Shown one piece after another: positions 46,801 through 53,866 of a stretch of DNA of 64,000 bases. The notes below the pieces were generated by a model. It did no database searches. It had not been told where the DNA came from and saw nothing but the letters and a program-made list of their open reading frames with translations. This stretch comes from Gerris lacustris (taxonomy: Eukaryota > Arthropoda > Insecta > Hemiptera > Gerridae), in NCBI GenBank assembly GCA_951217055.1, contig OX578276.1, forward strand, positions 66,019,144-66,083,143, given 5' to 3'. The position numbers and the translations under genes were made by a program. How positions within the stretch are numbered: position 1 is the first letter of the stretch; every line of letters starts with the position of its first letter.

Positions 46801-49800
46801 TAGTCCGAAGGTAAAAATCTAAAACTATCTCCTGGTCTAAGTAAAAAAGTTGGTAGTTTTGTTTAAAATTATCATTTAGAGATTTTTACATGCATAAAAA
46901 CACTCTAATTATATCTGGATGATGTAGATTATCCGTATCAACCAGAAAAATATGTAGCTCTCATTGAAACAGAAAAAATCACTGACTACTTTTGAATATG
47001 TATTATACTGGAATTTACACTGTATATTTTTAATCTCTAAATGTTGGTTTTTAAATTTTAAGTTTGTTTGATAACAACTTGACATTGTTAATTTAAAATA
47101 CCTTATTTTAAGTGGAAATGTGCAAAAAAATCTTTAATTTTTAATTATTGGTATTTAATGTTTAATTTAGTTATCCTTTTGTGACAAATTTTGTTACAAT
47201 TACTTTATTTAATAGAAACGTGATACTATTGATTGCTTGTTGCAGAGGATGCTTGAGTGTAGTAAACCAGGAGCGATGTATGCTATAGACGTGGAAGCTT
47301 CTAATGCAGGTGTCCCGTATGCAGAGTCTTTCTTCATATCCACCCATTACTGTTTAACTAGAGGAGACGATCCAAACACTTCGACTATAGCTGTCTACTG
47401 CCAGATCAAATACAGGAAATCTGTCTGGGGCATTGTTAAAAGTAAGATACTGATAGCATTCTTTGACAAAATAAATAATTCTAATACCCTATGTTTAGAT
47501 ATTTTCCTCTTCTTTGTGTTATTTAATATACAATATAATTATTTAATCTTTACTGAAATTGTCCTCAGTGTCAGGGGCGGACTCTGCGTAAATCATTCTT
47601 ACTCATTTATCTGAGCCTGTATCTTTTTTACTGAAGGTCCAAATGTGATGGTCCAAAAATACAAACTTATTTACAAATTGGGTCAAAAATATTCTTGTGT
47701 ACAGCAGATTGGAGTTGAGGCTTCCTCATTTGGTGGATGCCTCCTCACATTTAATTTGGGAGTTTGTGGAACTTAAATTATTTTTATTGTTGACTTTGTC
47801 TAAACTCCATGTACCTTGCAGCTTAATTCAATTGGAATTATATTCAATGTTATGTTAATGGGCAATGATCTATTAAAATGTAATTTGCAATTTTAATTAA
47901 TAATAATTATTTATATCTGAAGCTCTTTTTAAAATATTTTGTTTTTACTTTCTGGACTTTCTACTTAGTATATAAAGAGAAAGCATTGGTGACACCCACA
48001 AATTCAATTTTGATAGATTTACAACTTTTAAGGTTGTCCCCTGAGTTTAAAATGGTGGTTTTCAACAAATGTCTATGGTCTGTGCAGAATTATGGAGCCT
48101 AAACTACTTAACCAATTTTGATGAAATTCGGGATACATATTCAGAAATAACATACTCTGGGTCCCAATCGAGATCATAATTTGGGGGCAGAGTCCCCCAA
48201 ATTCTCTGAAAAAAATAGAAAAATTAATTTTAGCTCTAACTTAGGGGGCACTAACCCCTAAACACTCTGAAGAAATCATGATTTTTTTTTTTAAATGTTC
48301 TTATGATTTTGATTAAATATTTCTACAGTCTATAGATAAATAGCTTTTCTGAGAAAATCTGGTTTCTGTAAATGACGAGATACTGGGGAGGTATTGTTTT
48401 TACTTTAAATTTTGATTTAGTGTTCAATATTAATTTAATTAAATGCAGCCAAGAAATCCTGAAACAACTTTCAAAAGGAAAACACTGGACAAAATAATTA
48501 TATTTTACTCTGAGCAGAAACTGACACATTTTTTGATCTAAATGATTGGTTATTTGTAGGTTTCATAGAGAAGAATTGTTGGAGTGGTCTAGAAGATTAC
48601 TACTCTTCACTGGTGAAAGCACTGGAAGCTGAATGTGAGCGCACTAGGAGAGCAATGCTTGCTGGAGTTAGTAAAAGAAAAATTCGTAGGCGACCACCTC
48701 GCAGGTTATCATGTTCAGCTCCCGACACTCCACCTGAACCACCTGTCTTTCCTTTACAGGTAATTTATTTTTTCTGTATTAATCCTGGTCATTGCATAAA
48801 AAATAAATTGTTCTTATAGGAATAGATTAAAAATGTTTCTAGTACAATTTTGATTGCCTATATAATTTTCTGAGTAAAAGTAAACACTTAATAAGCTTTT
48901 ATTTGATTACAAAAGATCTCTCAGTAACAGCCACATGTATGGTGATAACTTGAGTAAATAAAAAATCAGCTGAAATTTGGTGTAGATGTTCCTTTTATCT
49001 ATAGAGAGTAATTAAAATTTTAATGTTTTATTAAATGTTGCCACCTAGTTGGCTCAGTTGGTTCACCAATGTTGTTAAAACATTTGTTTATGTCTAAATC
49101 CCAACAAATTCGGTGTTTGCGCAAACAAAATAAAAAAAAAAATCATAAGAATTAATTTATAATTATTGAAATAGCTAGAAACTTGTTTTGAATTATTTTA
49201 TCCTAGAAAATAAAAAACAATAAGGCCATTTCTAGCATTTTAGCCTGGTGTCTTTGTGACTGTTCTTCATTACTTCTCAACCATTGATTGCAACAAAATT
49301 ATATTTTGTACATAGGTTGGTCTCATAAGATGATCATCTGATTAGATCTTCTGTTTAGTTCAATAAGCACCTTTGATCACTTCAGAGATATACTTTCTTA
49401 TTAGAATAATAACTAAGAAAATGGGTTGAATGCAGCAGGGAACGGTCTGATGGTTTTTTGGAACAGCGAAGATAGACAATGTAGACTCGTTTCTATATTT
49501 TGATAATGTAGTAACAGTAGGTGGAGGTGCTGATGAGGATGTGCAAAATCTTATCATGTAAGCAAATGCAGCCTTCGTACAGCTGTGCCCCGTCTGGCCT
49601 TACAAGAATATCTTGAAGAAGGCTAAGGTCTGTCTTTTCTACCTAAGGAAGTAAGTCAAGAATAATTACTTGCAAACCATTTATCGGATTACAACAAAAT
49701 ATAGCCTGTTTGTTTTAGAAGCAGATGATTTAATTGTTTATCAGATAATTTGCAAAGTATATTGTAGTACAAAGACTGCAAATCCATTTTTTTTAAGTTA

Positions 49801-52329
49801 ACCAATATTATAATAATATTGAATGATGTAGTAGAAGTATTTTCTTTAGATATTTATTAATCAATATACTTAGTTATTAAATAAAATATAATAATCCATT
49901 GGAAGAAGAGAAGAAATCTTATTTGTCATTTTTTTTTTTTCTTTATTTACAAGTTACTCAATCCTAAAAAACCATGCATCAATTTTTGTACATCCATCAT
50001 AATTTCTTTCATGCTAATATGGACACTCATTTTCCATCACTTAAATTTAAGCTATGTATGCTATAGTTTTGTTTTAACTCCCTAAATATTGTTATTATTT
50101 TACCACAAAAATCATTAACCAATAAGTATAAGCTTGAATTATGAAAATTAATTAGTAATATTGTGTTGCAGCGCTTACCGCTGACACAGCCGCTGCCACA
50201 TATGTACACTCGAGGTAGTGGTACTGGTGGCCCAATAATAGCACCAGTTCAACACATGTCTCAGTCTAGACAGGATTTACTCACTTGGTTAACATTCTTT
50301 GTCCTCTTAATTCTACTAGTAATCAACGCTGCTCTCTACTATAAACTATGGGGCCTTGAGCAGCAGACAGCCAGCCATAGGCCTCCACCTTTTGATTTCT
50401 CTATTATCAGGTGAATGACTTTTATCTTGAGTATTTTACTATTATGAATATTTGTAGCTAAATATTAAAAAGTAATTGTTATTTATTATTATGCAAACAG
50501 TTTAGAAATTTGAAAATATGGTTTTATATTGTAAATTTTTTAGAGATAACCCAACTTCCAAATCACCAGATGAGTGGAAAACTTTACTCCAGCAGCAAGA
50601 GAAGTTGCATTCAGCTGAAGTAGAGAGGTGGCTTCGAATACTTAAAGCTGCTGTACATTTACTTCAGCAGGTAATGTAATTATAACAACAAGTGGTGTAG
50701 TTAAAAGATTTGTTTGTATCCACACTGGATTTTTCTCCTCCCCGAATATAACTTATATTTAAACTGACTGACTTTTTTTTTTAGCTAGTATAACAATCTG
50801 AGGAATGTTTAGACCTAATATAAGGACACTCTACTCTATGTCCTACTCATATTAAGCAGTCCATATTATCTTGCAGGCCAGTAAACATAAAGAAAAGTAG
50901 CAATAATATTTAAGCTAAGCTTGAACCAATAGCCTAAGCATGCAAATCATTGAACCCTACTCCCATTTAAAACTAATTAAATTTTTTTTGCTGTCAAAGC
51001 AATAACACTTGTTGACATAATATGTTTGAAATTTTGGGAGAACTTCTATATGTAAAAACATTTGTTTGTTTGAGCAGGTCGAGCATTCTTTAACTGCACT
51101 TCAAGCAACAATACAGAGTATGGTAACAGAAAACATGTATATGGCGTTCAAAGATCCAGCTTCCACATTGCCTACTAATGAGGAATTGTAACAGGAACTC
51201 ACAGTTCGCAGTAGACAAACATGCAATAATGTAGCATTCAGAATTCCATTCTAACAGGGGGTAGCAAAACTTAGCAACTAAGCTTTGCTTCCGCTTGAAA
51301 TGGACAGAATGGTAAGTAATTCTCTCTTAAAACATTATACAGGTTGGTACCAAGGTTAATTCATTAATTTTTCTGGAGTACTATGCTTCTTAAAGACTTA
51401 CAGATGATGCTTTCATTGTACTAGGCAATTGAGGATCAGACAATGAAATGTGTCATATTTTTCATGAAATTAGTTACAGTAAAAATGATATTATAATTCA
51501 AAACACTAAACAGTTAATATTAATCCAATAGTGTAATAATCACTACAATTAATTTTCTACTGCAAATCATAAAAAATGTTTTATTGAAATTATGTTTGAA
51601 AACTTTTTTGCCTTTGTTATTAGTTTTATTTTGATAGGTTTATGTTGTTCAAAATTCTGCATAAGCATTTTATGCTACCAATTTTCAGCTGAATCTATAC
51701 TTTTACTAATGTTATCATCTCACATGTGGAGTGTTCTCTAGCCGAACACAAAGTAGCTAAATTATTCTGTCAACATTTTTATTTTAAGGAACCCAGGAAC
51801 CTAACTTTATATTTTTAAAGAACTTTCTGTGTTACGATTTTTAAACTAAGGAAAGGTGTGAATTTTTTTCCTCCCTTCTTAATCTTATTATTATTTTTTT
51901 TTACAGTAACCCTTTTTTATTTATTTTTTTAACTGATTTTAATTAAAGTTATACAAAAACATGTTGAATCTTTATATACTTGAATAGCTATGACCTCATT
52001 TATTATAGCTAACCATTTTACTTGCCATTGTTACCTCTATTGTTTTATTTGTATTTTTTCCTTTTCAGGTGCTTAAAGCAACTTGATTTACTACCAACTT
52101 GTTCTAAGGGATCTTTTAAAAAGAGAAATTACCTACATTCGCTGTTTACTTCTATATGTCTTTGTATATATTTATGGGAAAATATGATATAATAAGTTAC
52201 GCGTATTATTGTTTCAATTTTAATTTCTCCTCCAAAGTTTAGTGGAAAAAAAGAAGACGTGATATTAGATGTGATAATTACCAAAGAGTTATTAAAAAAT
52301 TGTATCATATATTATGAATTTAAAATAAA
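13892..52329 (+). CDS. GramD1B: Aster/GRAMD1 family sterol-transfer protein (whole gene)
   Basis: Aster (GRAMD1) proteins are anchored in the ER by one C-terminal helix. Their GRAM domain senses plasma-membrane phosphatidylserine and cholesterol, and their VASt/Aster domain carries cholesterol to the ER at contact sites. Fourteen coding exons join in phase: 13906-13982, 17797-17977, 26106-26349, 28209-28312, 39592-39768, 42502-42648, 45341-45683, 46217-46360, 46573-46694, 47246-47441, 48560-48759, 50172-50410, 50544-50670 and 51078-51191. They give 804 residues. Layout: Ser/Pro-rich N-terminus (1-130), GRAM with KKTPWYS lead-in (about 130-265), acidic LSSEEDEG, low-complexity linker (311-424), VASt (about 428-605), basic stretch KRKIRRRPPRR, transmembrane helix (about 682-702), C-terminal helix. 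Vertebrate members are about 660-740 residues; the extra length is in the linker. Introns total about 35 kb and are rich in transposons. Confidence 0.95.
15843..16067. repeat. Dispersed MITE-like repeat, copy 1
   Basis: About 225 bp closely matching 44031-44255. Shared landmarks are gttactccccttataaaaac, agaagtgtgatattcctttg, tacattggaYta and a terminal gggagtaa. Fragments of the same family (tgtgatattcctttgtcccaa) recur near 10790, 16510 and 17395. The rest of Aster intron 1 (13983-17796) shows no gene. Confidence 0.65.
16542..16693 (+). mobile_element. Short retroposed insert with 12-bp target duplication
   Basis: About 152 bp flanked by gtacattggaat (16530-16541 and 16693-16704), ending in an A run (gaggagaaaaaa). 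Exact duplication plus A-tail indicates LINE-mediated retroposition. It split an older dispersed repeat. The source sequence is not recognised. Confidence 0.6.
17797..17977 (+). CDS. GramD1B: Aster exon 2, Ser/Pro-rich
   Basis: 181 nt, acceptor ctacag, donor aaag/gtaatt. It encodes SPSPNVSPEASPRPQSRLSH, a serine run, then PAPSPDLPPVSPSPD. This is the disordered N-terminal region, with many possible proline-directed phosphorylation sites. Confidence 0.85.
18335..18562 (-). mobile_element. GGAACGAAGTTCC repeat family, copy 2 (partial, reversed)
   Basis: Reversed, it reads GGAACGAAGTTCCTTATGGC then tggagcccgggagtgaatctg, and continues with the same internal sequence as the copy at 24976 (ccaatgccaagga, ccgatttggt). 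Confidence 0.6.
20806..20853. repeat. Poly-G and (TA)n microsatellite
   Basis: A G-rich run at about 20797-20814 is followed by (TA)n to about 20853, in Aster intron 2. Apart from the repeats listed, 17978-26105 shows no gene. Confidence 0.85.
21301..21580 (+). pseudogene. Degenerate LINE reverse-transcriptase remnant
   Basis: In one frame (from 21321) it reads VSKMMVISKETIALKLSLNN, then KV-stop-PFTYLDSIIS, then CEANKCCHSLHKRF, with in-frame stops. The K(I/M)M-x-ISK and F-x-YL(G/D)S-x-I pattern matches the segment after the RT domain of RTE/CR1-type LINEs. A decayed fragment. Confidence 0.55.
21930..22012. repeat. (AT)n microsatellite
   Basis: About 80 bp of AT dinucleotides. A tract of the same type also occurs at 56498-56562. 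Confidence 0.9.
22755..23195. mobile_element. DNA element with 14-bp perfect TIR
   Basis: Ends TTTATCTACGATTG and CAATCGTAGATAAA (441 bp). Inside, 23035-23050 and 23075-23090 form a perfect 16-bp inverted repeat (CTGAAGAATTCCTCTT). No coding capacity. Sequence just outside (22630-22750) is unusually rich in gcgag and gcatg words and may belong to a larger unit. Confidence 0.55.
24292..24435. repeat. Perfect palindrome, 66-bp arms, 12-bp loop
   Basis: 24292-24357 is exactly the reverse complement of 24370-24435, with loop tatagatatgcc. Landmarks in the arm are actacgggaaacagacag and tacactcctgtgccggga. A diverged relative of part of the arm lies near 25300-25330. Confidence 0.92.
24976..25960 (+). 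mobile_element. GGAACGAAGTTCC repeat family, copy 3 (longest)
   Basis: Begins GGAACAAAGTTCCTTATGGC then ggagcccgggagtgaatccg. Near the right end is gtaaggaacttcattcctac followed by cgggtgtccc, as in copy 1. About 985 bp with no intact reading frame, ending about 145 bp before Aster exon 3. Confidence 0.6.
26106..26349 (+). CDS. GramD1B: Aster exon 3, entry to GRAM domain
   Basis: 244 nt in phase 0, out with one extra base. It encodes a Ser-rich stretch, then KKKTPWYSALYPYPTYKSRC and EDFKRIFKDVPAEERLVV, the hallmark start of GRAMD1 GRAM domains. Acceptor tacag, donor gtag/gtaagt. Confidence 0.95.
26546..27732. repeat. Large foldback, about 550-bp arms
   Basis: The left arm (26546-27105) and right arm (27182-27732) are highly similar inverted copies with a 76-bp loop. 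Examples are gaaataatttataaagtttt at the outer end and caaccgtctgcactctttac at the inner end. It lies in Aster intron 3, between two GRAM exons. A diverged relative occurs at about 40050-40310. Confidence 0.88.
28209..28312 (+). CDS. GramD1B: Aster exon 4, GRAM core
   Basis: 104 nt encoding DYSCAIQRDILVHGRLYVSQ and NYLCFYANIFRWETL, very close to the family signature. Acceptor ttttag, donor ctg/gtaagt, leaving phase 0. Confidence 0.96.
28465..28650 (+). mobile_element. Possible tRNA-derived SINE fragment
   Basis: GTGGCGCCATAGCTCGAGGA followed by GGTTAAGG resembles a tRNA head with a box A. A matching box B is not convincing. It sits just beyond the 3' end of the LINE. Confidence 0.3.
29061..32039 (-). 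CDS. LINE ORF2: endonuclease and reverse transcriptase
   Basis: The open frame runs 992 codons from just after the ORF1 TAG to TAG/TAA-type termination at 29061. APE-type endonuclease: ILIYTYNCRTLRGKEK (about 23-38), IGLSEVRRDGEG, MGDFNAKVGNEG and GSDHRPLKAH. Reverse transcriptase: ENYRPVCILPVIYK, QTGFRKDFSTLDN, VFLDFKKAFDTLYKS, GIRQGDVPSAKIF and the active site FADDVVI. A C-terminal segment has GYGCETW-like YGCETWVLSK and RGRGRPRISWDEEFK. It nicks target DNA and primes reverse transcription. There is no AUG until codon 73, after the endonuclease Asn and Glu motifs, so 31874 (a TTG) is not a credible start. Intact by sequence. Confidence 0.9.
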   Translation of the reverse strand, partial: QLQTKGKERNIDQEKEKQKGRSILIYTYNCRTLRGKEKLIELLAELEGIKWDVIGLSEVRRDGEGLIDIGNNMEMYYNGKGSRGGTAFIVNKRAEKNINSYKSYSHRVSKMIWSLKQGDNKGRIKVIQIYAPTSEAEEEEMEEFYNSLQSAMDEDRCKYTVIMGDFNAKVGNEGNSEAVGKFGYGQRNSRGERLIEFAEGRNLFVMNTCFAKPDGKKWTWISPSGNTRNEIDFFLSDKREIFRDVEAVDTYTTGSDHRPLKAHLRVEHIKYKKGRPRTKNKYKIDVEQLKAKDFENILRSELEMEINEQNIDLINEGIENAIKNATQKTNKEKQSQKQKMPKEIYKLLEKRRKLKRKEKDKVEFAEISKLIRHKIREWSINKNIEELQEIIQNGGSLKNYWRSKECGKKKIHSMKSEDGETKSKNEEIIEIIKSYYEKLYAYQEKDVARLKKKITENKETHREGIENTFLRVNSKEIIAQENRSNSRKDQVEGKIVLHVLDEEISCAIRKTKNRKAGAKDGVIYEELKAGGETLVKALSKLFNLCLEERKVPHKWLTAQLLLLFKKGDKMKIENYRPVCILPVIYKTFMSIITKRIEKPLEANLHVSQTGFRKDFSTLDNLFVVKQLIRKAHEYNFPLVLVFLDFKKAFDTLYKSAIMKVLKESDISEEYVDIFENIYKGAELEISLAEETRKVKINRGIRQGDVPSAKIFIAALEEACTELNWEGYGIKIEGEWLNILKFADDVVIIAKSMNEAGTMIKEIQEVSNRIGLEINRTKSKIMAINVQDGIQTNECGNLEQVGEYVYLGSLITKEVNCEEKDLGRRIAMGWNSYNRYRSLFRSEVGADNKRRLWNMCVLPVMIYGCETWVLSKETINKLRVAQRSMMRSMLKISRKDRKSNNWISEKTGIEDIGITISKRKWNWTGHIVRTSDGRCTKKIIQWYPRERRRGRGRPRISWDEEFKKTCGGETWQRVARDRQEWRRMTQVYSEVWL
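32040..32795 (-). CDS. LINE ORF1 (L1-ORF1p-like RNA-binding protein)
   Basis: 251 residues from ATG. An acidic/basic coiled-coil-like N-terminus (about 1-70) is followed by RRNNIIIHGI (about 79-88), the start of an RRM-like domain seen in L1-type ORF1 proteins. Next come QINYVTRLGRY and RPICLKLNTWGKKLEIL, then a basic tail. By family it would bind LINE RNA and act as a chaperone in the ribonucleoprotein. It ends at TAG (complement of 32040-32042), in the same frame as ORF2. Confidence 0.8.
   Translation of the reverse strand: MEEERLIEILTLFKEEMRRDIREDIHQSFTEELNKVKKQQNLNCSIINQHEIRLDYIEREQRRNNIIIHGIQEGERETYSEIVKKVRDVLGEQIQVEISEDQINYVTRLGRYLDKQVRPICLKLNTWGKKLEILSKKKFLKGSEIFITEDFPTKVRQKRRELQEELVKARQDGKFAVMKYDKLIIRDKDESRKPESRQKRSLEISPRSEKILEKDGVMQVTKNSRTFRQQLIPYTRSVDRQETEKRQKNQE
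32985..33130 (-). promoter_or_regulatory. tRNA-like sequence at the LINE 5' end
   Basis: On the minus strand, GATAGCCGTGTGGTCTAAAC (complement of about 33046-33065) resembles a tRNA box A. GGTTCGATAC (complement of 33001-33010) resembles a box B. The spacing is tRNA-like. It could be a pol III promoter of the LINE or an adjacent SINE. Confidence 0.4.
33638..34590. mobile_element. Foldback element split by a piggyBac-like MITE
   Basis: The outer arms match when reversed: ttgagggaataatac and cagctttcagcta...cattagtgcctattgca on the left, ttgaggaataacac and cagctttcagcct...cattagtgcctattgca on the right. They cover about 33638-33745 and 34490-34590. Everything between appears inserted or duplicated. 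Confidence 0.6.
33852..34410. mobile_element. piggyBac-like MITE, 559 bp, TTAA flanks
   Basis: TTAA at 33848-33851 and 34411-34414, with ends CCCTCGGGAACTG and, reversed, CCCTCGGGTGCTG. No transposase. It is flanked by a direct repeat of about 56 bp (33797-33852 and 34422-34477). Confidence 0.75.
35097..35656 (+). mobile_element. 560-bp TIR repeat with internal tRNA T-arm-like box, copy 1
   Basis: Ends ACTTTCTCATAT and ATATGAGAAAGT. It contains a polypurine/TCTG-rich patch, aaactactaggccgattttg, and cccgggttcgattccccgcc, which matches the tRNA T-arm/box B. The same sequence in the opposite orientation is at 53300-53866. Confidence 0.8.
37175..38175. mobile_element. hAT-type element, 1.0 kb, exact 8-bp target duplication
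   Basis: The left end is CAGGGCCGCTGAGAGG; the right end reversed is CAGGGCCGCCGAAGGG. The flanks are tgaagtgg at 37167-37174 and 38176-38183. The interior carries two tandem copies of a segment of about 350 bp (starting near 37425 and 37780) ending with gccactaatWacaatatcca, plus a C-run (38142-38162). Non-coding. Confidence 0.85.
38299..38740 (+). pseudogene. hAT transposase C-terminal remnant
   Basis: Starts near ggttaccatacgtccggac, a hAT-like terminus. The open stretch 38506-38736 reads VSAWYLKAPTERIFSMMGSI, then WKPQRERLSLSLEKELLNIK. The T-E-R-I-F-S-x-M and R-x-R-L-S pattern matches the hAT dimerisation domain. The rest of the transposase is missing. Confidence 0.6.
38890..39475. repeat. 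Complex foldback with three related arms
   Basis: Segments at about 38912-38980, 39083-39150 and 39390-39455 share aacagctttgtgacgtatag and tctaatgttggaacagttcc. The first is inverted relative to the other two. Further out, gtccgactcatcagg and cctgatgagtcggac pair. No gene; open frames across it are incidental. Confidence 0.7.
39592..39768 (+). CDS. GramD1B: Aster exon 5, end of GRAM
   Basis: 177 nt encoding VVLPWKEVTALTKEKTALVI, then SEKHFFTSFGARDKAYVMLF and RVWQSALIDQ. The KEKTA and SEKHFFTSFGARD motifs identify the GRAMD1 family. The donor cag/gttggt is weak at +3 but is fixed by the reading frame. Confidence 0.95.
41245..41617 (-). mobile_element. tRNA-derived SINE, full length
   Basis: On the minus strand it begins gggggactgggtggctcgga (box A region) and ggctagagcgcttgccg, carries ccgggttcgattcccggacc (box B), and ends in an A tail (T run 41245-41258 on plus). 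The flanks acacaaaatactt (41232-41244) and acacgaagtactt (41618-41630) are a slightly diverged target duplication. It lies in Aster intron 5; the rest of 39769-42501 shows only AT-rich sequence and a foldback relative near 40050-40310. Confidence 0.82.
42502..42648 (+). CDS. GramD1B: Aster exon 6, GRAM/linker boundary
   Basis: 147 nt, phase 0 in and out: PVGTVELLQWVRSCYGDDLG followed by LSSEEDEGNN. The CYGxxLGLxSEDE motif is typical of GRAMD1 proteins just after the GRAM domain. Confidence 0.93.
43740..43819. repeat. (AT)n(GT)n compound microsatellite
   Basis: AT dinucleotides from about 43740 to 43794, then GT to about 43819. The rest of Aster intron 6 (42649-45340) has the MITE below and a Tigger-like end (gatatcgagggattactgta near 43070) but no gene. 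Confidence 0.9.
44031..44255. repeat. Dispersed MITE-like repeat, copy 2
   Basis: Direct-orientation relative of 15843-16067 in another intron of the same gene; same landmarks, with scattered substitutions. Confidence 0.65.
45341..45683 (+). CDS. GramD1B: Aster exon 7, low-complexity linker
   Basis: 343 nt encoding a Ser/Asn/Gln/Pro-rich linker between GRAM and VASt, ending in the acidic SDLSDESSASESGSEKQ. Acceptor taaag, donor aag/gtaact. The linker is longer than in vertebrate homologues and is a plausible alternative-splicing cassette only if a 343-nt frameshift were tolerated. Confidence 0.88.
46217..46360 (+). CDS. GramD1B: Aster exon 8, start of VASt domain
   Basis: 144 nt encoding GKIVTCPVDHEGRLILHMQV, then VDQLFAHLFTNSKFFTDLHE. 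The VDQLFxxLFT element is the VASt domain entry. Phase 1 in and out. Confidence 0.92.
46573..46694 (+). CDS. GramD1B: Aster exon 9, VASt
   Basis: 122 nt encoding DVKQSTWVHNTSTNQKDRTV and MLAQAVGPKQAQVTETQ. The last element matches the family pattern PLxPKxAxVxETQ. Acceptor atgcag, donor cag/gtatga. Confidence 0.92.
47246..47441 (+). CDS. GramD1B: Aster exon 10, VASt core
   Basis: 196 nt encoding the sterol-pocket strands: YAIDVEASNAGVPYAESFFI, then IKYRKSVWGIVK. The YRKxxWGxVK signature is conserved across VASt domains. Out phase 1. Confidence 0.94.
47955..48450 (+). mobile_element. 560-bp TIR repeat family, diverged copy
   Basis: Matches the 35097 copy in tataaagagaaag, aggttgtcccctgagtttaa, ggagcctaaactacttaacc and the following region, but the ends and the box-B part are eroded. 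Located in Aster intron 10. Confidence 0.6.
48560..48759 (+). CDS. GramD1B: Aster exon 11, end of VASt and basic stretch
   Basis: 200 nt encoding FIEKNCWSGLEDYYSSLVKA, the final VASt helix, followed by SKRKIRRRPPRRLSCSAPD, a basic segment, and a Pro-rich tail. Confidence 0.94.
49430..49650 (+). pseudogene. Degenerate LINE reverse-transcriptase fragment
   Basis: The frame reads WFFGTAKIDNVDSFLYFDNV, then VTVGGGADEDVQNLIM-stop-ANAAFVQLCPVWPYKNI. The GGADEDVxNxI...ANAAFVQLxPVW pattern is typical of the region after RT in RTE-type LINEs. Stops and missing ends show decay. Located in Aster intron 11. Confidence 0.65.
50172..50410 (+). CDS. GramD1B: Aster exon 12, transmembrane helix
   Basis: 239 nt containing LTWLTFFVLLILLVINAALY, a single hydrophobic helix at residues about 682-702, the ER anchor. 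It is followed by YKLWGLE, which is also conserved. Out phase 2. Confidence 0.95.
50544..50670 (+). CDS. GramD1B: Aster exon 13
   Basis: 127 nt encoding SPDEWKTLLQQQEKLHSAEV and ERWLRILKAAVHLLQQ, the conserved helix after the membrane anchor. Acceptor tttttag, donor cag/gtaatg. Confidence 0.94.
51078..51191 (+). CDS. GramD1B: Aster last coding exon
   Basis: 114 nt encoding VEHSLTALQATIQSMVTENM and on to the TAA stop at 51189-51191. It matches the C-terminal end of the family. Confidence 0.93.
   Translation, partial: VEHSLTALQATIQSMVTENMYMAFKDPASTLPTNEEL
51192..52329 (+). other. GramD1B: Aster 3' UTR with probable intron and poly(A) signal
   Basis: A strong donor (aatg/gtaagt at 51312) and a strong acceptor (ccttttcag, exon from 52069) define a probable 757-bp intron after the stop codon. 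An AATAAA lies at 52324-52329 and another at 52862-52867, so the mRNA end may vary. None of this is proven by sequence alone. Confidence 0.6.
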
Positions 52330-53299
52330 TATATTGGTAGTTCAATTACAGAAAAAAGGTAGAAATACACTTTTGTATGTTCATGTTGGCTTTTGCTGTA
52401 TAATTTCTGTCAATTATTTGAATTAGTTTTGGAAGAAAAAATCTCTTAATTTCACTTGTGGGAAATAATTTCCTAAGAAATTTTACACTAGCTATAATTT
52501 GCACATCCTACATAACAAGGGCCAACTTAAACAAAAGTAAGAAACCAAAACAAAACAAAAAAAAATGCACTATATTGAATTTATTAATATACTGTAACTT
52601 GTTATGGGTGTAGAGTTATAAAGTTATGTATGCACATTTTTTTCTTTTGCTTTATTTTATGTTGTATCATTGTACTTAATTTTATTTATGTATTTTATTG
52701 TTATTTACTTATTATTTTATTTTTCTTAGATATTATTATGGGTGATGTTTTTTCTTTGTGTAGATTGCCGGTAGCATTGAATTGTTACTATTTATTCAAA
52801 GTTCAGCACATCATTATTATTTGAAGCACTGTAATTTCCAAGGTTAAGGTGGCAGACATGAAATAAACTAAAAATAGCAACCATAGGTAATTCCCTTTAA
52901 GTCATAGGTTAATTGATTGCAAAAAGCAAATAAAATTTGGGGCTTATCTCTAATTCCTTTATTAACAGCATTTTTGGTCACTACTCTTTGTGAAATTGGT
53001 ATAAGTGAATATATAATTCAATGTAGGGACATTGACATTGATGAGATTATGTAAGGATACAATTGATCATTTTGGTCTTCTCTATCTAACACAATATATA
53101 ATTAATTTGTTTAAAATATATTATGTAAAGCACAGTTGCTGTGCATCTTTGCTCTCTTAATTTTGTCGGACTGGGGAACAAATGCTAAATCAATACTGCA
53201 GTTAGAATTTATTTACTGACATACAATCAATTTCTTCATGTTGGAGTTTTTAAGTATAAGCATACAAAGTAAAAAATCGGTCCGAGACAACTCAGACAA
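52330..53299. other. AT-rich intergenic sequence
   Basis: Downstream of the Aster poly(A) signal. A second AATAAA at 52862 could extend the mRNA. No other feature seen. Confidence 0.6.
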
Positions 53300-53866
53300 A
53301 CTTTCTCATATACGAGTTCATGATTATTTAGCCCAGTGTTTTCCATTTATTAGATTTTGTATGTAAATTTAATTATTATTGAGCATTTCATTAAAATTTA
53401 TCATAAAAATAACTTCTCCCGGGCGGGGAATTGAACCCGGGCTCTCTCGGTCCGCGTTTTAAGCTTTTTTCTCAGGAACTAGATTTTTCCCGGGAAAACG
53501 GCTTACATCGTTGGATTCGTATTTAAATGGACTATATTTTAGAATTTTTTAATCAAAATCGTCGGAACCGTTTTCGAGAAATACTTTTTTTCACGTTTTT
53601 TCAGAGTTTTTGGGGGGTAGCATCCCTAAATTTGGAGCTAAAATTCATTTCTCGATTTCGCCTCGGGGTTCGATTTTTCTGAACATGTATGCCAAATTTC
53701 TTCAAAATCGGCCCAGTAGATTAGGCTCCAGGCGTCTGCACAGACGACAGACAGACAGACATTTTTTAAAAACCACTTTTTTGGACTCAGGGGACCTCAA
53801 AACGTGTAAATCCATCAAAATCGAATTTTCGCGCCATCACAATACTTTCTCTTTATATGAGAAAGT
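53300..53866 (-). mobile_element. 560-bp TIR repeat with box-B-like core, copy 2
   Basis: Ends ACTTTCTCATAT (53300-53311) and ATATGAGAAAGT (53855-53866), the reverse of the copy at 35097. On plus it reads cgggcggggaattgaacccg, the complement of a T-arm. It is well preserved against copy 1, so both are fairly recent. Confidence 0.8.

Noticed and set aside
48990..49130. tRNA-like sequence (tggctcagttggttcacc)
   Set aside because: Only a box-A-like stretch; the rest is too degenerate to call a tRNA or a SINE.
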